Of a stretch of 18,288 nt of DNA, positions 1-7,107 are shown in pieces. The position numbers and the translations under genes are program-made. Source of the stretch: Pseudomonadota bacterium (lineage in GTDB: Bacteria; Pseudomonadota; Gammaproteobacteria; Burkholderiales; Burkholderiaceae). Every line of letters starts with the position of its first letter. Within the stretch, counting starts at the first letter, position 1. The notes below the pieces were generated by a model, which saw only the letters and a program-made list of their open reading frames with translations, searched no databases and was not told where the DNA came from. Location: the NCBI GenBank assembly GCA_023441105.1, contig JAEZQX010000146.1, forward strand, positions 1 to 18,288. The letters are read 5' to 3'.

Positions 1-54
1 GGCGCTACGATCATGCCAGATTCGATCAAACCGCTTGAAGGAGATGCCGGATGA
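1..54 (+). CDS. dnaX: DnaX C-terminal end (DNA polymerase III tau/gamma), partial
   Basis: Reading from base 1 gives a short open frame that ends at TGA 52-54, with the peptide [17 protein letters not shown]. The SIKPL stretch resembles the C-terminus of tau in other proteobacteria (E. coli DnaX ends in SIRPI). dnaX normally sits directly upstream of ybaB-recR, as it would here. Its stop codon overlaps the ybaB start (ATGA), which implies translational coupling. Tau is the clamp-loader subunit that bridges the DNA polymerase III cores. Only 17 codons are visible, so the call rests on the C-terminal match and on gene order. Confidence 0.72.
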   Translation, partial: GATIMPDSIKPLEGDAG

Positions 55-377
55 TGAAGAACCAGCTAGCCGGGCTGATGAAGCAGGCCCAGCAGATGCA
101 GGACAACATGAAGAAGGCGCAGGAGCAACTGGCCGCCATCGAGGTGGAAGGCCAGTCCGGCGCCGGCCTGGTGAAGGTGCTGATCAACTGCCGCAACGAC
201 GTCAGGCGCGTCACCATCGATCCGAGCCTGCTCGCCGACGACAAGGACATGCTCGAGGACCTGGTGGCGGCAGCGGTCAACGATGCCTTGCGCAAGGCGG
301 AGCAGACCTCGCAGGAGAAGATGGCGTCGGTGACCGCCGGCTTGCCGCTGCCGCCCGGCTTCAAGATGCCGTTCTGA
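51..377 (+). CDS. ybaB: YbaB/EbfC family nucleoid-associated protein
   Basis: A 108-residue protein with the full length and pattern of the YbaB/EbfC family. These are small dimeric DNA-binding proteins that coat the nucleoid and are linked to recombination repair through their pairing with recR. The N-terminal helix (about residues 5-35) is rich in Met, Gln and Lys with the typical MKQAQQMQ run. It is followed by the GLVKV strand and the conserved end [11 protein letters not shown]. The start at 51 is supported by GAAGGAG at 37-43, 7 bases upstream, and by the ATGA overlap with the dnaX stop. A second ATG follows at once (54), so the exact first Met is uncertain by one codon. Its neighbours on both sides (dnaX, recR) are the expected ones. 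Confidence 0.95.
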   Translation: MMKNQLAGLMKQAQQMQDNMKKAQEQLAAIEVEGQSGAGLVKVLINCRNDVRRVTIDPSLLADDKDMLEDLVAAAVNDALRKAEQTSQEKMASVTAGLPLPPGFKMPF

Positions 378-440
378 GCCGCTGGCTCTGCCAACCGGAT
401 GCCGTTGCGGGCCGCGGGGCCGGCAGCGAACAAGCGCTGA

Positions 441-1037
441 TTGAAGACACCCCCTTCGTTCGAACTGCTGACGCGCGCCCTCAAGCGCCTGCCGGGCGTC
501 GGTCCCAAGACGGCGCAGCGCTATGCGCTGCATCTGCTGCAGCGTGACCGCGACGCAGCCCGCGACCTGGTCGCCGGGCTGACCGACGCGCTGGCGAAGG
601 TGCGCCAATGCCGGCGCTGCAATACCTTCAGCGAGGTCGAGCTGTGCGACATCTGCTCGTCGCCGCGGCGCGATCCCGCGGTGCTGTGCATCGTCGAGTC
701 GCCGGCGGACCAGCTGGTGATCGAGCAGACGCTGTCGTTCTCCGGCCTCTATTTCGTGCTGATGGGACGCCTGTCGCCGCTCGACGGCATCGGCCCGCGC
801 GAGATCCATTTCGATCGGCTGATCGAGCGGGTGGACGACGGCCTGGTGAAGGAGGTGATCCTCGCCACCAATTTCACCCAGGAAGGCGAGGCGACGGCGC
901 ACTACCTCGCCGAGATGCTGCGCGCCAAGGGGCTGGCGGTGAGCCGCCTGGCGCGCGGCGTGCCGCTGGGCGGCGAGCTCGAGTACGTCGACGCCGCCAC
1001 CGTCGCGCAAGCCATGCGCGATCGCCGGAACCTGTGA
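441..1037 (+). CDS. recR: Recombination mediator protein RecR
   Basis: A 198-residue RecR, the usual family length. RecR works with RecO (and RecF) to load RecA onto SSB-coated gaps during recombinational repair in the cytoplasm. Visible parts are a helix-hairpin-helix with [11 protein letters not shown] at residues 17-27, a four-Cys zinc finger with C57, C60, C69 and C72, and a Toprim domain from about residue 80 to 175 containing VESPAD and the [14 protein letters not shown] end region. The start is TTG at 441. An in-frame TGA occupies 438-440, so the frame cannot extend further upstream, and no clear Shine-Dalgarno precedes it. [10 protein letters not shown] matches how RecR proteins usually begin. 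The 63-base gap to ybaB carries no obvious promoter, so it is probably transcribed with ybaB. Confidence 0.96.
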   Translation: MKTPPSFELLTRALKRLPGVGPKTAQRYALHLLQRDRDAARDLVAGLTDALAKVRQCRRCNTFSEVELCDICSSPRRDPAVLCIVESPADQLVIEQTLSFSGLYFVLMGRLSPLDGIGPREIHFDRLIERVDDGLVKEVILATNFTQEGEATAHYLAEMLRAKGLAVSRLARGVPLGGELEYVDAATVAQAMRDRRNL

Positions 1038-1161
1038 GGCGGGAGGCGTAGGGTTATCACTGACGCGGAGGGTCCGGTGCGCTCGGTCTATGATTGAAGC
1101 CGTCGCCGCGAGTCTGCCCGATCACATTTTTGAATCCGCGGCCATGAGCCGGCCACAGACG

Positions 1162-1184
1162 CCGGTGTCGCACACCCGGAGGAG
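1162..1184 (+). promoter_or_regulatory. Strong Shine-Dalgarno with a small hairpin that takes in its first bases
   Basis: GGAGGAG at 1178-1184 lies 6 bases before the ATG at 1191 and fixes that start. Directly upstream, CCGGTGT (1162-1168) can pair with ACACC and GG (1172-1176 and 1178-1179), with loop CGC and one bulged C at 1177. The stem would hide the first two G residues of the ribosome site. Whether this matters in the cell is not known. No convincing promoter was found in the 153-base gap after recR. Confidence 0.4.
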
Positions 1185-1190
1185 AATGTC

Positions 1191-2270
1191 ATGACGTCGA
1201 ATTGCAATCGTTCGGGGCCGCGGTCCGCGCCGCGACGCTGGTTCTGCCAGTCGCTGGTGGTGACGGTGCTGGCCGGCGCGCCGCTGCTGCTGGCGCCGGG
1301 GCCGCTGCAGGCCCAGGCGGTGGAGAAGAAGAAGGTGACCATCGCAGTCGGCGGCAAGTCCGCGCTCTACTACCTTCCGCTCACCATCGCCGAGGAGCTC
1401 GGCTACTTCAAGGACGAGGGGCTCGACGTCGAGATCGTGGACTTCGCCGGCGGGTCGAAATCGCTGCAGGCGGTCGTCGGCGGATCCGCGGACGTGGTGT
1501 CGGGCGCCTACGAGCACACCATCAACCTGCAGGCGCGCAAGCAATACTTCACCGAATTTGTGCTGATGGGCCGCGCGCCGCAGATCTCGGTGGGCATCCA
1601 CAAGTCCAAGGTCGCGGGCTACAAGTCGCCGAAGGACCTCAAGGGGATGAAGATCGGCGTCTCGGCACCGGGATCGTCCACCAACATGGTGGCCAACTAC
1701 GTGCTGGCGCAGGGCGGGCTCACGCCGAAGGATGCTTCGTTCATCGGTGTCGGGACCGGCTCGGGTGCTGTCGCCGCGTTGCGTGCTGGCCAGCTCGACG
1801 CGATGTCGAACACCGACCCGATCATGACGATGCTGGAGCGCTCCGGCGACGTCAAGATCATCGCGACCAGCCGCACCGTCAAGGGCACCGAGGAGATCTT
1901 CGGCGGGCCGATGCCGGCCGGCAGCCTCTATGCTCCGGAGACGTTCGTCAAGCAGAACCCGAACACGGTTCAGGCGCTCACCAACGCCATCGTGCGCGCC
2001 AACCTGTGGCTGCAGAGCGCCGGGCCCTCGGACATCGTGAAGACCATCCCCGAGTCGTACCTGCTCGGTGACCGGGCGGTGTACCTCGCGGCCTACAACA
2101 ACGTCAAGGACGCGCTGTCGCCCGACGGCATGATGTCGGAGGCCGGCGCAAAGACGACTCTCAAGGCGCTGCAGTCGTTCAACGACAAGCTCGACGCGTC
2201 GCAGATCGACCTGCCGCGCACCTGGACGAACGAGTTCGTCAAGAAATCGCTCGCCAAGTACAGGAAGTAG
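1191..2270 (+). CDS. ABC transporter periplasmic substrate-binding protein (NMT1/nitrate-sulfonate-taurine type)
   Basis: A 359-residue exported solute receptor of an importer. The N-terminus has RR at residues 15-16, a hydrophobic stretch (about 20-36) and an LQAQA cleavage region near residues 39-43, so the mature protein starts around residue 42-44. The RRWFC context vaguely resembles a twin-arginine signal, but a Sec signal is equally possible. The mature part shows the NMT1/SsuA/TauA pattern: AVGGKSALYYLPLTIAEELGYFKDEGL (roughly residues 52-77), FAGGSK, GGSADVV, LKGMKIGVSAPGSS, and a domain-2 GAVAALRAGQLDA. The next two genes encode its ATPase and permease. Substrates in this family include nitrate, sulfonates, taurine, thiamine precursors and aromatic acids, and nothing here settles which one applies. 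A strong ribosome site (1178-1184) precedes it. Confidence 0.9.
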   Translation: MTSNCNRSGPRSAPRRWFCQSLVVTVLAGAPLLLAPGPLQAQAVEKKKVTIAVGGKSALYYLPLTIAEELGYFKDEGLDVEIVDFAGGSKSLQAVVGGSADVVSGAYEHTINLQARKQYFTEFVLMGRAPQISVGIHKSKVAGYKSPKDLKGMKIGVSAPGSSTNMVANYVLAQGGLTPKDASFIGVGTGSGAVAALRAGQLDAMSNTDPIMTMLERSGDVKIIATSRTVKGTEEIFGGPMPAGSLYAPETFVKQNPNTVQALTNAIVRANLWLQSAGPSDIVKTIPESYLLGDRAVYLAAYNNVKDALSPDGMMSEAGAKTTLKALQSFNDKLDASQIDLPRTWTNEFVKKSLAKYRK

Positions 2271-2306
2271 CAGGTTGTCAGCGAGCCGCACGAGCGGGCC
2301 GGTGCG

Positions 2307-3137
2307 GTGACGGCGGCTACCGGTGCCGCCGACGCCCCAGCGGTCAGCTTCGAGGGCATCTCCTGCACGTTCGTCGCCCGAGACGACCCCGGCCAGCGCT
2401 ACACCGCGGTGCGCGATGTCTCGCTGTCGATTGCGCCGGGCGAATTCGTCGCGGTCGTCGGCCCGACCGGCTGCGGCAAGAGCACGTTGCTGAACGTGGC
2501 GGCCGGTCTGCTGCAGCCTTCGACCGGCCAGGTCACGGTGTTCGGCGAGCGCCTCGACGGAATCAACCGCCGCGCCGGCTACATGTTCCAGAGCGATGCG
2601 CTGATGCCTTGGCGCAGTGCGCTCAGGAACGTCACCGCCGGTCTCGAGTTCGCCGGCATGGGACGCAGCGAGGGTGAGCGTCTCGCCAACGAATGGCTCA
2701 AGCGGGTGGGGCTCGGCGGCTTCGGCGACCGCTATCCCCACCAGCTTTCCGGCGGCATGCGCAAGCGGGTCGCGCTTGCGCAGACGCTGATCATGGACCC
2801 CGACATCATCCTGATGGACGAGCCGTTCTCCGCGCTGGACATCCAGACGCGCCAGCTGATGGAGAACGAGGTGCTCGACCTCTGGGCGGCCAAGCGCAAG
2901 GCCGTCCTGTTCATCACCCATGACCTGGACGAGGCGATCGCCATGTCGGACCGGGTGGTGGTGCTCGCCGCCGGTCCCGGATCGCATCCCATCGGCAACT
3001 TTCCGGTCGACCTCGACCGGCCGCGGGATGTGGCGGAGATCCGCATGACACCGGCATTCATCAGGCTGCACGAGCAGATCTGGTCGGTGCTTCGCGAAGA
3101 AGTGCTCAAGGGCTACGAGCAACAGAAGCGCAAATAG
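2307..3137 (+). CDS. ABC transporter ATP-binding protein (nitrate/sulfonate/taurine type)
   Basis: A 276-residue cytoplasmic ATPase that powers the importer. Motifs in order are Walker A GPTGCGKST (residues 52-60), Q-loop Gln95 in MFQSD, signature LSGGMRKR (148-155), Walker B ILMDEP (168-173), D-loop SALD (175-178) and the switch His205 in ITHDLDEA. The MFQSDALMPWRS stretch and the MRKRVALAQT signature are typical of the SsuB/TauB/NrtD group. The C-terminal 40 residues continue as in that group, with IRLHEQIWSVLREEV. The start is GTG at 2307, chosen because the family-like sequence begins soon after; no strong ribosome site is seen. It follows the binding-protein gene by 36 bases and precedes the permease by 112 bases. 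Confidence 0.94.
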   Translation: MTAATGAADAPAVSFEGISCTFVARDDPGQRYTAVRDVSLSIAPGEFVAVVGPTGCGKSTLLNVAAGLLQPSTGQVTVFGERLDGINRRAGYMFQSDALMPWRSALRNVTAGLEFAGMGRSEGERLANEWLKRVGLGGFGDRYPHQLSGGMRKRVALAQTLIMDPDIILMDEPFSALDIQTRQLMENEVLDLWAAKRKAVLFITHDLDEAIAMSDRVVVLAAGPGSHPIGNFPVDLDRPRDVAEIRMTPAFIRLHEQIWSVLREEVLKGYEQQKRK

Positions 3138-3249
3138 GGGCACCCGACGCGGCTCGATTTGGGCCGTGGGGCCGGGGGGCCGATCCTGCATGAGGGCGCC
3201 GGACTGAGAGCGATGAACCGGCGAAGGAACGGACATCGGTAGACGTGAG

Positions 3250-4062
3250 ATGAAGATCAGCAAGCTGCGTTTGCGCATCTACCAGATCGGGCTGGCGATC
3301 CTGCTGGTGGTTTTCTGGCACGTGGCCACCAGCCCGACGCTGCTGCCGCCGGTCTACTTCGACAATCCGGACCAGGCGGCGTTTTTCTTCGGACGTCCGT
3401 TGGGTGTGTTCCAGCGGATCGTCGAGTGGTTCTGGTCCGGCGAGATCTTCAGTCACCTGTGGGTGACGCTGTTCGAGACATTGGTCGCCTTTGCCATCGG
3501 CACGATCGCCGGCCTCGTCATCGGCATGTGGCTTGCTCTCTCGCCCAACGCGGCGGCCGTGCTCGATCCCTACATCACGGCGCTGAACTCGATGCCGCGG
3601 GTGATCCTCGCGCCGATCTTCTCGGTCTGGTTCGGCCTGGGCGTCTGGTCGAAGGTCGCCCTCGGGGTGACCCTGGTCTTCTTCATCGTGTTCTTCAACG
3701 TCTACCAAGGCGTGCGAGAGGTAAGTCCCAACGTGCTCGCCAGCGCGCGGATGCTGGGCGCGACGCAGCGCCAGCTGCTGCGCCATGTCTATTTGCCGAG
3801 CGCGACGAGCTGGGTCTTCTCCAGCCTGCATACGTCCGTCGGCCTCGCCTTCGTCGCAGCTGTCGTGGGCGAGTATCTCGGTTCGGCCAGCGGGGTGGGC
3901 TACCTCATCCTGCAGGCCGAAGGCAGTTTCGACATCAACACGGTCTTCGCCGGAATCATCGTCCTCACCGTCTTCGCCCTGGTGCTCGACGGCGTGGTGA
4001 GCGTGGTGGAGAAGCGGCTGATGAAGTGGCAGCCTCGCTCCGGCGAGACGGAGAAGCTGTAG
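3250..4062 (+). CDS. ABC transporter permease (nitrate/sulfonate/taurine type)
   Basis: A 270-residue inner-membrane protein with about six hydrophobic segments (for example residues 13-24, 74-96, 117-150, 195-210 and 232-252). The cytoplasmic EAA-type loop is visible around residues 158-184, with ARMLGATQRQLLRHVYLPSA, where the ATPase docks. This is the BPD_transp_1 fold of SsuC/TauC-like permeases, which form the channel as a homodimer. ATG 3250 is the natural start, preceded by a weak GTGAG. The 112-base gap from the ATPase gene is longer than usual within such an operon and holds a small stem-loop (3150-3166, one G-T pair, loop GATTT). The gene is intact and full length. It shares its unidentified substrate with the two genes upstream. 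Confidence 0.93.
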   Translation: MKISKLRLRIYQIGLAILLVVFWHVATSPTLLPPVYFDNPDQAAFFFGRPLGVFQRIVEWFWSGEIFSHLWVTLFETLVAFAIGTIAGLVIGMWLALSPNAAAVLDPYITALNSMPRVILAPIFSVWFGLGVWSKVALGVTLVFFIVFFNVYQGVREVSPNVLASARMLGATQRQLLRHVYLPSATSWVFSSLHTSVGLAFVAAVVGEYLGSASGVGYLILQAEGSFDINTVFAGIIVLTVFALVLDGVVSVVEKRLMKWQPRSGETEKL

Positions 4063-4063
4063 G

Positions 4064-4096
4064 ACCTGCGTGTGGCACCTGCGTGTGGCACCTGCG
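4064..4096 (+). repeat. 13-base direct tandem repeat just after the permease stop
   Basis: ACCTGCGTGTGGC occurs twice back to back (4064-4076 and 4077-4089). A third partial copy, ACCTGCG, follows at 4090-4096. It starts one base after the permease stop codon. It is short, could be a replication-slippage product or a binding site, and has no known match that I can name. Confidence 0.8.
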
Positions 4097-4163
4097 CGCG
4101 CCGCCACCCAGGGCCGCCGGGCACCGCTCGCCCTCGCATTGGTGACAATTCCCACAGTGCTCC

Positions 4164-4228
4164 CAGGCCGCGCTGGTAAACTCGCGGCCTGCTGGTGTGC
4201 CAGCGCCCGCTCCGCCGTCGGCCGGAGC
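4164..4228 (+). promoter_or_regulatory. Three consecutive stem-loops between the ABC permease and the first SGNH gene
   Basis: Stem 1 is a perfect 9-bp inverted repeat, CAGGCCGCG (4164-4172) with CGCGGCCTG (4183-4191) around a 10-base loop CTGGTAAACT. Stem 2 is GCTGG (4191-4195) with CCAGC (4200-4204) around TGTG; it shares base 4191 with stem 1. Stem 3 is GCTCCG (4209-4214) with CGGAGC (4223-4228) around an 8-base loop. No T-run follows, so a classical intrinsic terminator is unlikely. The array may end or protect the upstream transcript, or form part of a structured leader of the gene starting at 4285. The rest of the 4063-4284 gap shows no gene and no convincing promoter. Confidence 0.5.
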
Positions 4229-4284
4229 CTCGCGTGCGCGCTGCCGCCTGTCCTTACCATGCTGTCTACTTGCTTGGCCGGAAC

Positions 4285-5403
4285 ATGAAATCTCGCGCCG
4301 TACTACTGCCAGCCGCCGGAATCGTCCTTGCCTTCATGGTTGCCGGATGCGGTGGAAGCGATTCCAGTCCCGATCCGGCGCCCGCGCCCGCGCCCGCGCC
4401 ACCACCCGCTGCGCCGGCGCCGACGGGTGCGCCGGTCGCAAGCAAGTCGTGTGAACCGTTCCCGGAGGGCGCTGTCGCACCAGTGAGCGGCAGCCTTGCC
4501 GGCAAGGCAAGCAGTCCGGCGGGTCGCCCGCTCACTTTCTCTGCGGTGACGCAACCACAGTTCGGTACGGTGTCGCTGACTGCCACAGGCACGTACACCT
4601 ATACCCGAGCCGATCCTGCCCGCGGCAACCTCGACAGCTTTACCTACCGCGTCACCGACAGCGCGGGCCTTACTGCCGAGGCCACTGCGCAAATTCTCTA
4701 TGGCCGGCTCCGGATCATGCCGCTGGGAGACTCGATCACGGAGGGCTTGGAGACCGATGATGGCGCCGGCAACTCAGGGCCGCCGGAAGCCTTGCGGGTG
4801 GGCTACCGCAAGGCGCTGTACGATCGGCTGACGAGCGAAGGGTTCGCAGTGGAGTTCGTCGGTAGCCGCACCCATGGTGCCGCCACCGGCTTGCCGTATC
4901 CGAGGCACGAGGGCACTTCCGGAATCACCCAGGATGGGCTTCGCAGCGTCCTTGGTCCGCGACTGCAGGCGAACCCGGCGGATGTCGTTCTGCTCCATAT
5001 CGGCACCAACGACGTCAACGGGGGTGGCAGTGTCGATGCCGGACCCACGGCTGCAGCCTCGAACAGCATCCTATCCCTTGTCGGAGACTTCGCGAGCAGC
5101 CCGTCCAACCCGCCCGTGCAACTGCTGCTCGCCACCATCATCGGCCAGAAGAACCCCAACCCGAACACGGCGTCGTTCAACTCGAATCTGACCTCGCTCT
5201 ACAACAGCAACTGGGCTGCGGCCCGTCCGCGCTACTCGGTGCGACGCGTCGACATGAATTCCCGCATAAACCCCGCGACGGATCTTTCGGATCTGTCCGT
5301 CGATGTCCCCGGCCTCCACCCCAGTGCCGCAGGCTATGCAAAGATGGCCGCCGCATGGTTCGATTTCCTGGTGCAGAACAACGCCCTCGCCAAATGTCCA
5401 TGA
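4285..5403 (+). CDS. Secreted SGNH/GDSL hydrolase lipoprotein, CE3/XynB-like, with Ig/cadherin-like domain
   Basis: A 372-residue predicted lipoprotein. A signal peptide ends in lipobox VAGC with Cys22, followed by a Pro/Ala linker (about residues 30-50). An Ig/cadherin-like beta domain follows (about 62-138), with the TGTYTYTR and DSFTYRVTDSAG pattern. The SGNH esterase core (about 141-366) has block I RIMPLGDSITEG with Ser150, the Asn block III HIGTND (240-243), and block V GLHPSAAGYAKMA with His345. This resembles CE3-type acetyl esterases acting on sugar polymers, but the substrate is not shown. The usual Asp three residues before the catalytic His is Pro342, and Asp340 lies nearby. The frame opens at 4195, but ATG 4285 is chosen because it places the lipoprotein signal at the N-terminus. 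Codon use looks less GC-biased than its neighbours (for example ATA and CTA occur), weakly hinting at transfer. Confidence 0.86.
   Translation: MKSRAVLLPAAGIVLAFMVAGCGGSDSSPDPAPAPAPAPPPAAPAPTGAPVASKSCEPFPEGAVAPVSGSLAGKASSPAGRPLTFSAVTQPQFGTVSLTATGTYTYTRADPARGNLDSFTYRVTDSAGLTAEATAQILYGRLRIMPLGDSITEGLETDDGAGNSGPPEALRVGYRKALYDRLTSEGFAVEFVGSRTHGAATGLPYPRHEGTSGITQDGLRSVLGPRLQANPADVVLLHIGTNDVNGGGSVDAGPTAAASNSILSLVGDFASSPSNPPVQLLLATIIGQKNPNPNTASFNSNLTSLYNSNWAAARPRYSVRRVDMNSRINPATDLSDLSVDVPGLHPSAAGYAKMAAAWFDFLVQNNALAKCP
4378..4400 (+). repeat. GCGCCC hexamer repeat coding for the Pro-Ala linker
   Basis: Nearly four tandem copies of GCGCCC lie inside the first SGNH gene and encode alternating Ala and Pro just after the lipidated Cys. 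A gain or loss of one unit would keep the reading frame, so linker length could vary between strains. Confidence 0.85.
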
Positions 5404-5425
5404 GGAGATGGTTTCAGGGTGGGGC

Positions 5426-5449
5426 ATCGTTGCCGCATCCGGCGACGGT
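5426..5449 (+). promoter_or_regulatory. Stem-loop between the two SGNH hydrolase genes
   Basis: Bases 5426-5435 pair with 5440-5449 as a 10-bp stem (two G-T pairs) around a 4-base loop CATC. No T-run follows. It lies in the 84-base gap between the two hydrolase genes and could be a factor-dependent termination or mRNA-stability element. The alternative is a chance GC-rich fold. Confidence 0.45.
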
Positions 5450-5487
5450 CGCGGGGTTGGCCCTTCCTCACCGTATGAACTGATGTG

Positions 5488-7095
5488 ATGATGAAAAACC
5501 GCGTAGTAGCGCCGACGATCTGTGTTGTGCTGGCCCTGATGGCCGCTGCCTGTGGCGGCGGCAGTGATTCGGATTCCCCGCCGCCGCCGCCGCCGGACGT
5601 GCCCGCGCCTCCGGGACAGCCTCCCGCGCCGCCGGCAGCCTCGTTGGCCAACTCCGTGGCGCAGGTCAAGGCGGATGCGATCGGATCGCACGAAGCCATC
5701 CCGACCGGCCTGGCCACCACCGGGCCGGTGGTCACGCAGCGCACGCCTCCCGCCGGCACGGTGGCCTTCGGCGGCTACGGCGAGCTGTACATCGTGCCCG
5801 GCCATGCGGCGAGCAACACGCGCGTGCAGCTGCGCAACTTCGAGACCTATGCGCTGCGTGGCGGCAAATGGACCCGCGTGCAGTACAGCGAGCGGGTCAC
5901 CGGCGCCGCCTACATGATGAACTATGGCGGCGTCGGCACGGCCGCCGATGTGCGCGCCGAAGCCAACGGTCTTTCGGTCAAGCCGGTCAGCGGGACGGTG
6001 TTCCGTTTCTGGCCGCAGAGCGGTCTCACCGGTTTCGCGCAGAGCCCGGTGCCGTTCAACAACGCCGAGGCGGTGTTCACCACCGTGCAGGCGCGCCTGG
6101 TCACCGATGCGGGCCAGGTCGACGATCGCGGGCGCGCCCGCATGGTCGTCAGCACGGCCGCAGACTGGGTGAATACCGGGGCGCTGTACGCCACGGGCAT
6201 ACCGTCGGTGACCAACATCCTCGCCGGCACGCCGATGGGCGTCGGCAAGCTGCGGCTGGTCGACAACGAGTGGCGGGCGATGAATTTCCAGACCGCCACC
6301 GGCGCGCAAGTCGACGCGCTCGGCCAGGCGCAGGAGAGCGGCGGAATCGCGCCGATCGCGAACAGCAGCCGGCTCGACGTGGCGGCAGCGAAGCGCGTCA
6401 TCCTCATCGGCGACTCGATCACCGAAGGCAGCAACGCGCCCGCGCAGGACAGCTTCCGGCGTCCGTTGTGGAACTCGATGGTCGGTGACGCGACCAACCC
6501 GCTGGTGGACTTCGTCGGCATCCGCAGCGGTGTGCGGGCGGCCGGCGGCACCTGCGGCAATCCAGCCGCGACCATTGCGCAGCCGTCGGTGCCGGATTTC
6601 GATGCCGACCATGAGGCCTATTGGGGCTGGTGCGTGAACGACGTCAGCGCGGTGCTGCCCACCAGCCTGGCCACGCTGGCTGCCCAGACCGGCCTGCTGC
6701 GGGTCGACAACCGTCGCCCGGATGTCGCCCTCGTGCACCTCGGCACCAACGACATCCTGCAGCAGGCGCAGAATCCGACCCAGATCGCCAGCGAGCTTGC
6801 CACCCTGGTCGGGCAGCTGCGGGCGGCCAATCGCAACATCCGGGTGGTGGTGGCGCAGGTGATCCCGGTGTCCCGCGGCGACGCGACGGAGAGCAACCAG
6901 GTGCCGCTGCTGAACAGCCAGATCGCGGCGCAGGTCGCGACGCTGAGCACCACCGAATCGCCGGTCACGCTGGTGGACCAGTTCGCCGGCTTCAACGCCG
7001 CGACGGAACTCTACGACGGCGTGCATCCCAACAACGGCGGCGAGCAGAAGATGGCCGCCAAGTGGCTGCCGGCGCTGAAGGACGCGATCAAGTAG
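5488..7095 (+). CDS. Secreted SGNH/GDSL hydrolase lipoprotein with a large unnamed N-terminal region
   Basis: A 535-residue predicted lipoprotein. The signal peptide ends at Ala-Ala-Ala-Cys22, a slightly unusual lipobox, followed by a poly-Pro linker (about residues 31-49). Residues about 55-295 form a region I do not recognise; it looks beta-rich, with repeated short Gly/Thr/Val stretches and a conserved-looking [17 protein letters not shown] at 251-267. The SGNH core (about 302-535) is complete, with [11 protein letters not shown] and nucleophile Ser310, HLGTND (418-422), and [10 protein letters not shown] with Asp510 and His513. Such enzymes hydrolyse ester groups on sugars, lipids or polymers, and the substrate here is unknown. 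The start could be GTG 5485, ATG 5488 or ATG 5491; no ribosome site separates them. It follows the other SGNH gene by 84 bases, but the two proteins align only at the catalytic blocks and share the lipoprotein design. Confidence 0.85.
   Translation: MMKNRVVAPTICVVLALMAAACGGGSDSDSPPPPPPDVPAPPGQPPAPPAASLANSVAQVKADAIGSHEAIPTGLATTGPVVTQRTPPAGTVAFGGYGELYIVPGHAASNTRVQLRNFETYALRGGKWTRVQYSERVTGAAYMMNYGGVGTAADVRAEANGLSVKPVSGTVFRFWPQSGLTGFAQSPVPFNNAEAVFTTVQARLVTDAGQVDDRGRARMVVSTAADWVNTGALYATGIPSVTNILAGTPMGVGKLRLVDNEWRAMNFQTATGAQVDALGQAQESGGIAPIANSSRLDVAAAKRVILIGDSITEGSNAPAQDSFRRPLWNSMVGDATNPLVDFVGIRSGVRAAGGTCGNPAATIAQPSVPDFDADHEAYWGWCVNDVSAVLPTSLATLAAQTGLLRVDNRRPDVALVHLGTNDILQQAQNPTQIASELATLVGQLRAANRNIRVVVAQVIPVSRGDATESNQVPLLNSQIAAQVATLSTTESPVTLVDQFAGFNAATELYDGVHPNNGGEQKMAAKWLPALKDAIK
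5578..5595 (+). repeat. CCG triplet repeat coding for the poly-Pro linker
   Basis: Six tandem CCG codons lie just after the lipobox of the second SGNH gene. Slippage would change the number of prolines without breaking the frame. Confidence 0.85.
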
Positions 7096-7107
7096 GTCCA
7101 TCGCCGT

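Noticed and set aside
1089..1094. TATGAT as a -10 promoter element before the first binding protein
   Set aside because: No -35 hexamer lies at 16-18 bases. The nearest TGAC-like match is about 23 bases away.
1127..1131. Run of five T as an intrinsic terminator after recR
   Set aside because: No convincing GC-rich stem lies immediately upstream of it.
1122..3278. 718-residue open frame on the - strand opposite the first ABC importer
   Set aside because: It is a shadow of three motif-rich + strand genes, and its composition is atypical of a real protein.
4195..4284. 30-residue upstream extension of the first SGNH gene
   Set aside because: It would bury the lipoprotein signal inside the protein. 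ATG 4285 puts the signal at the N-terminus.
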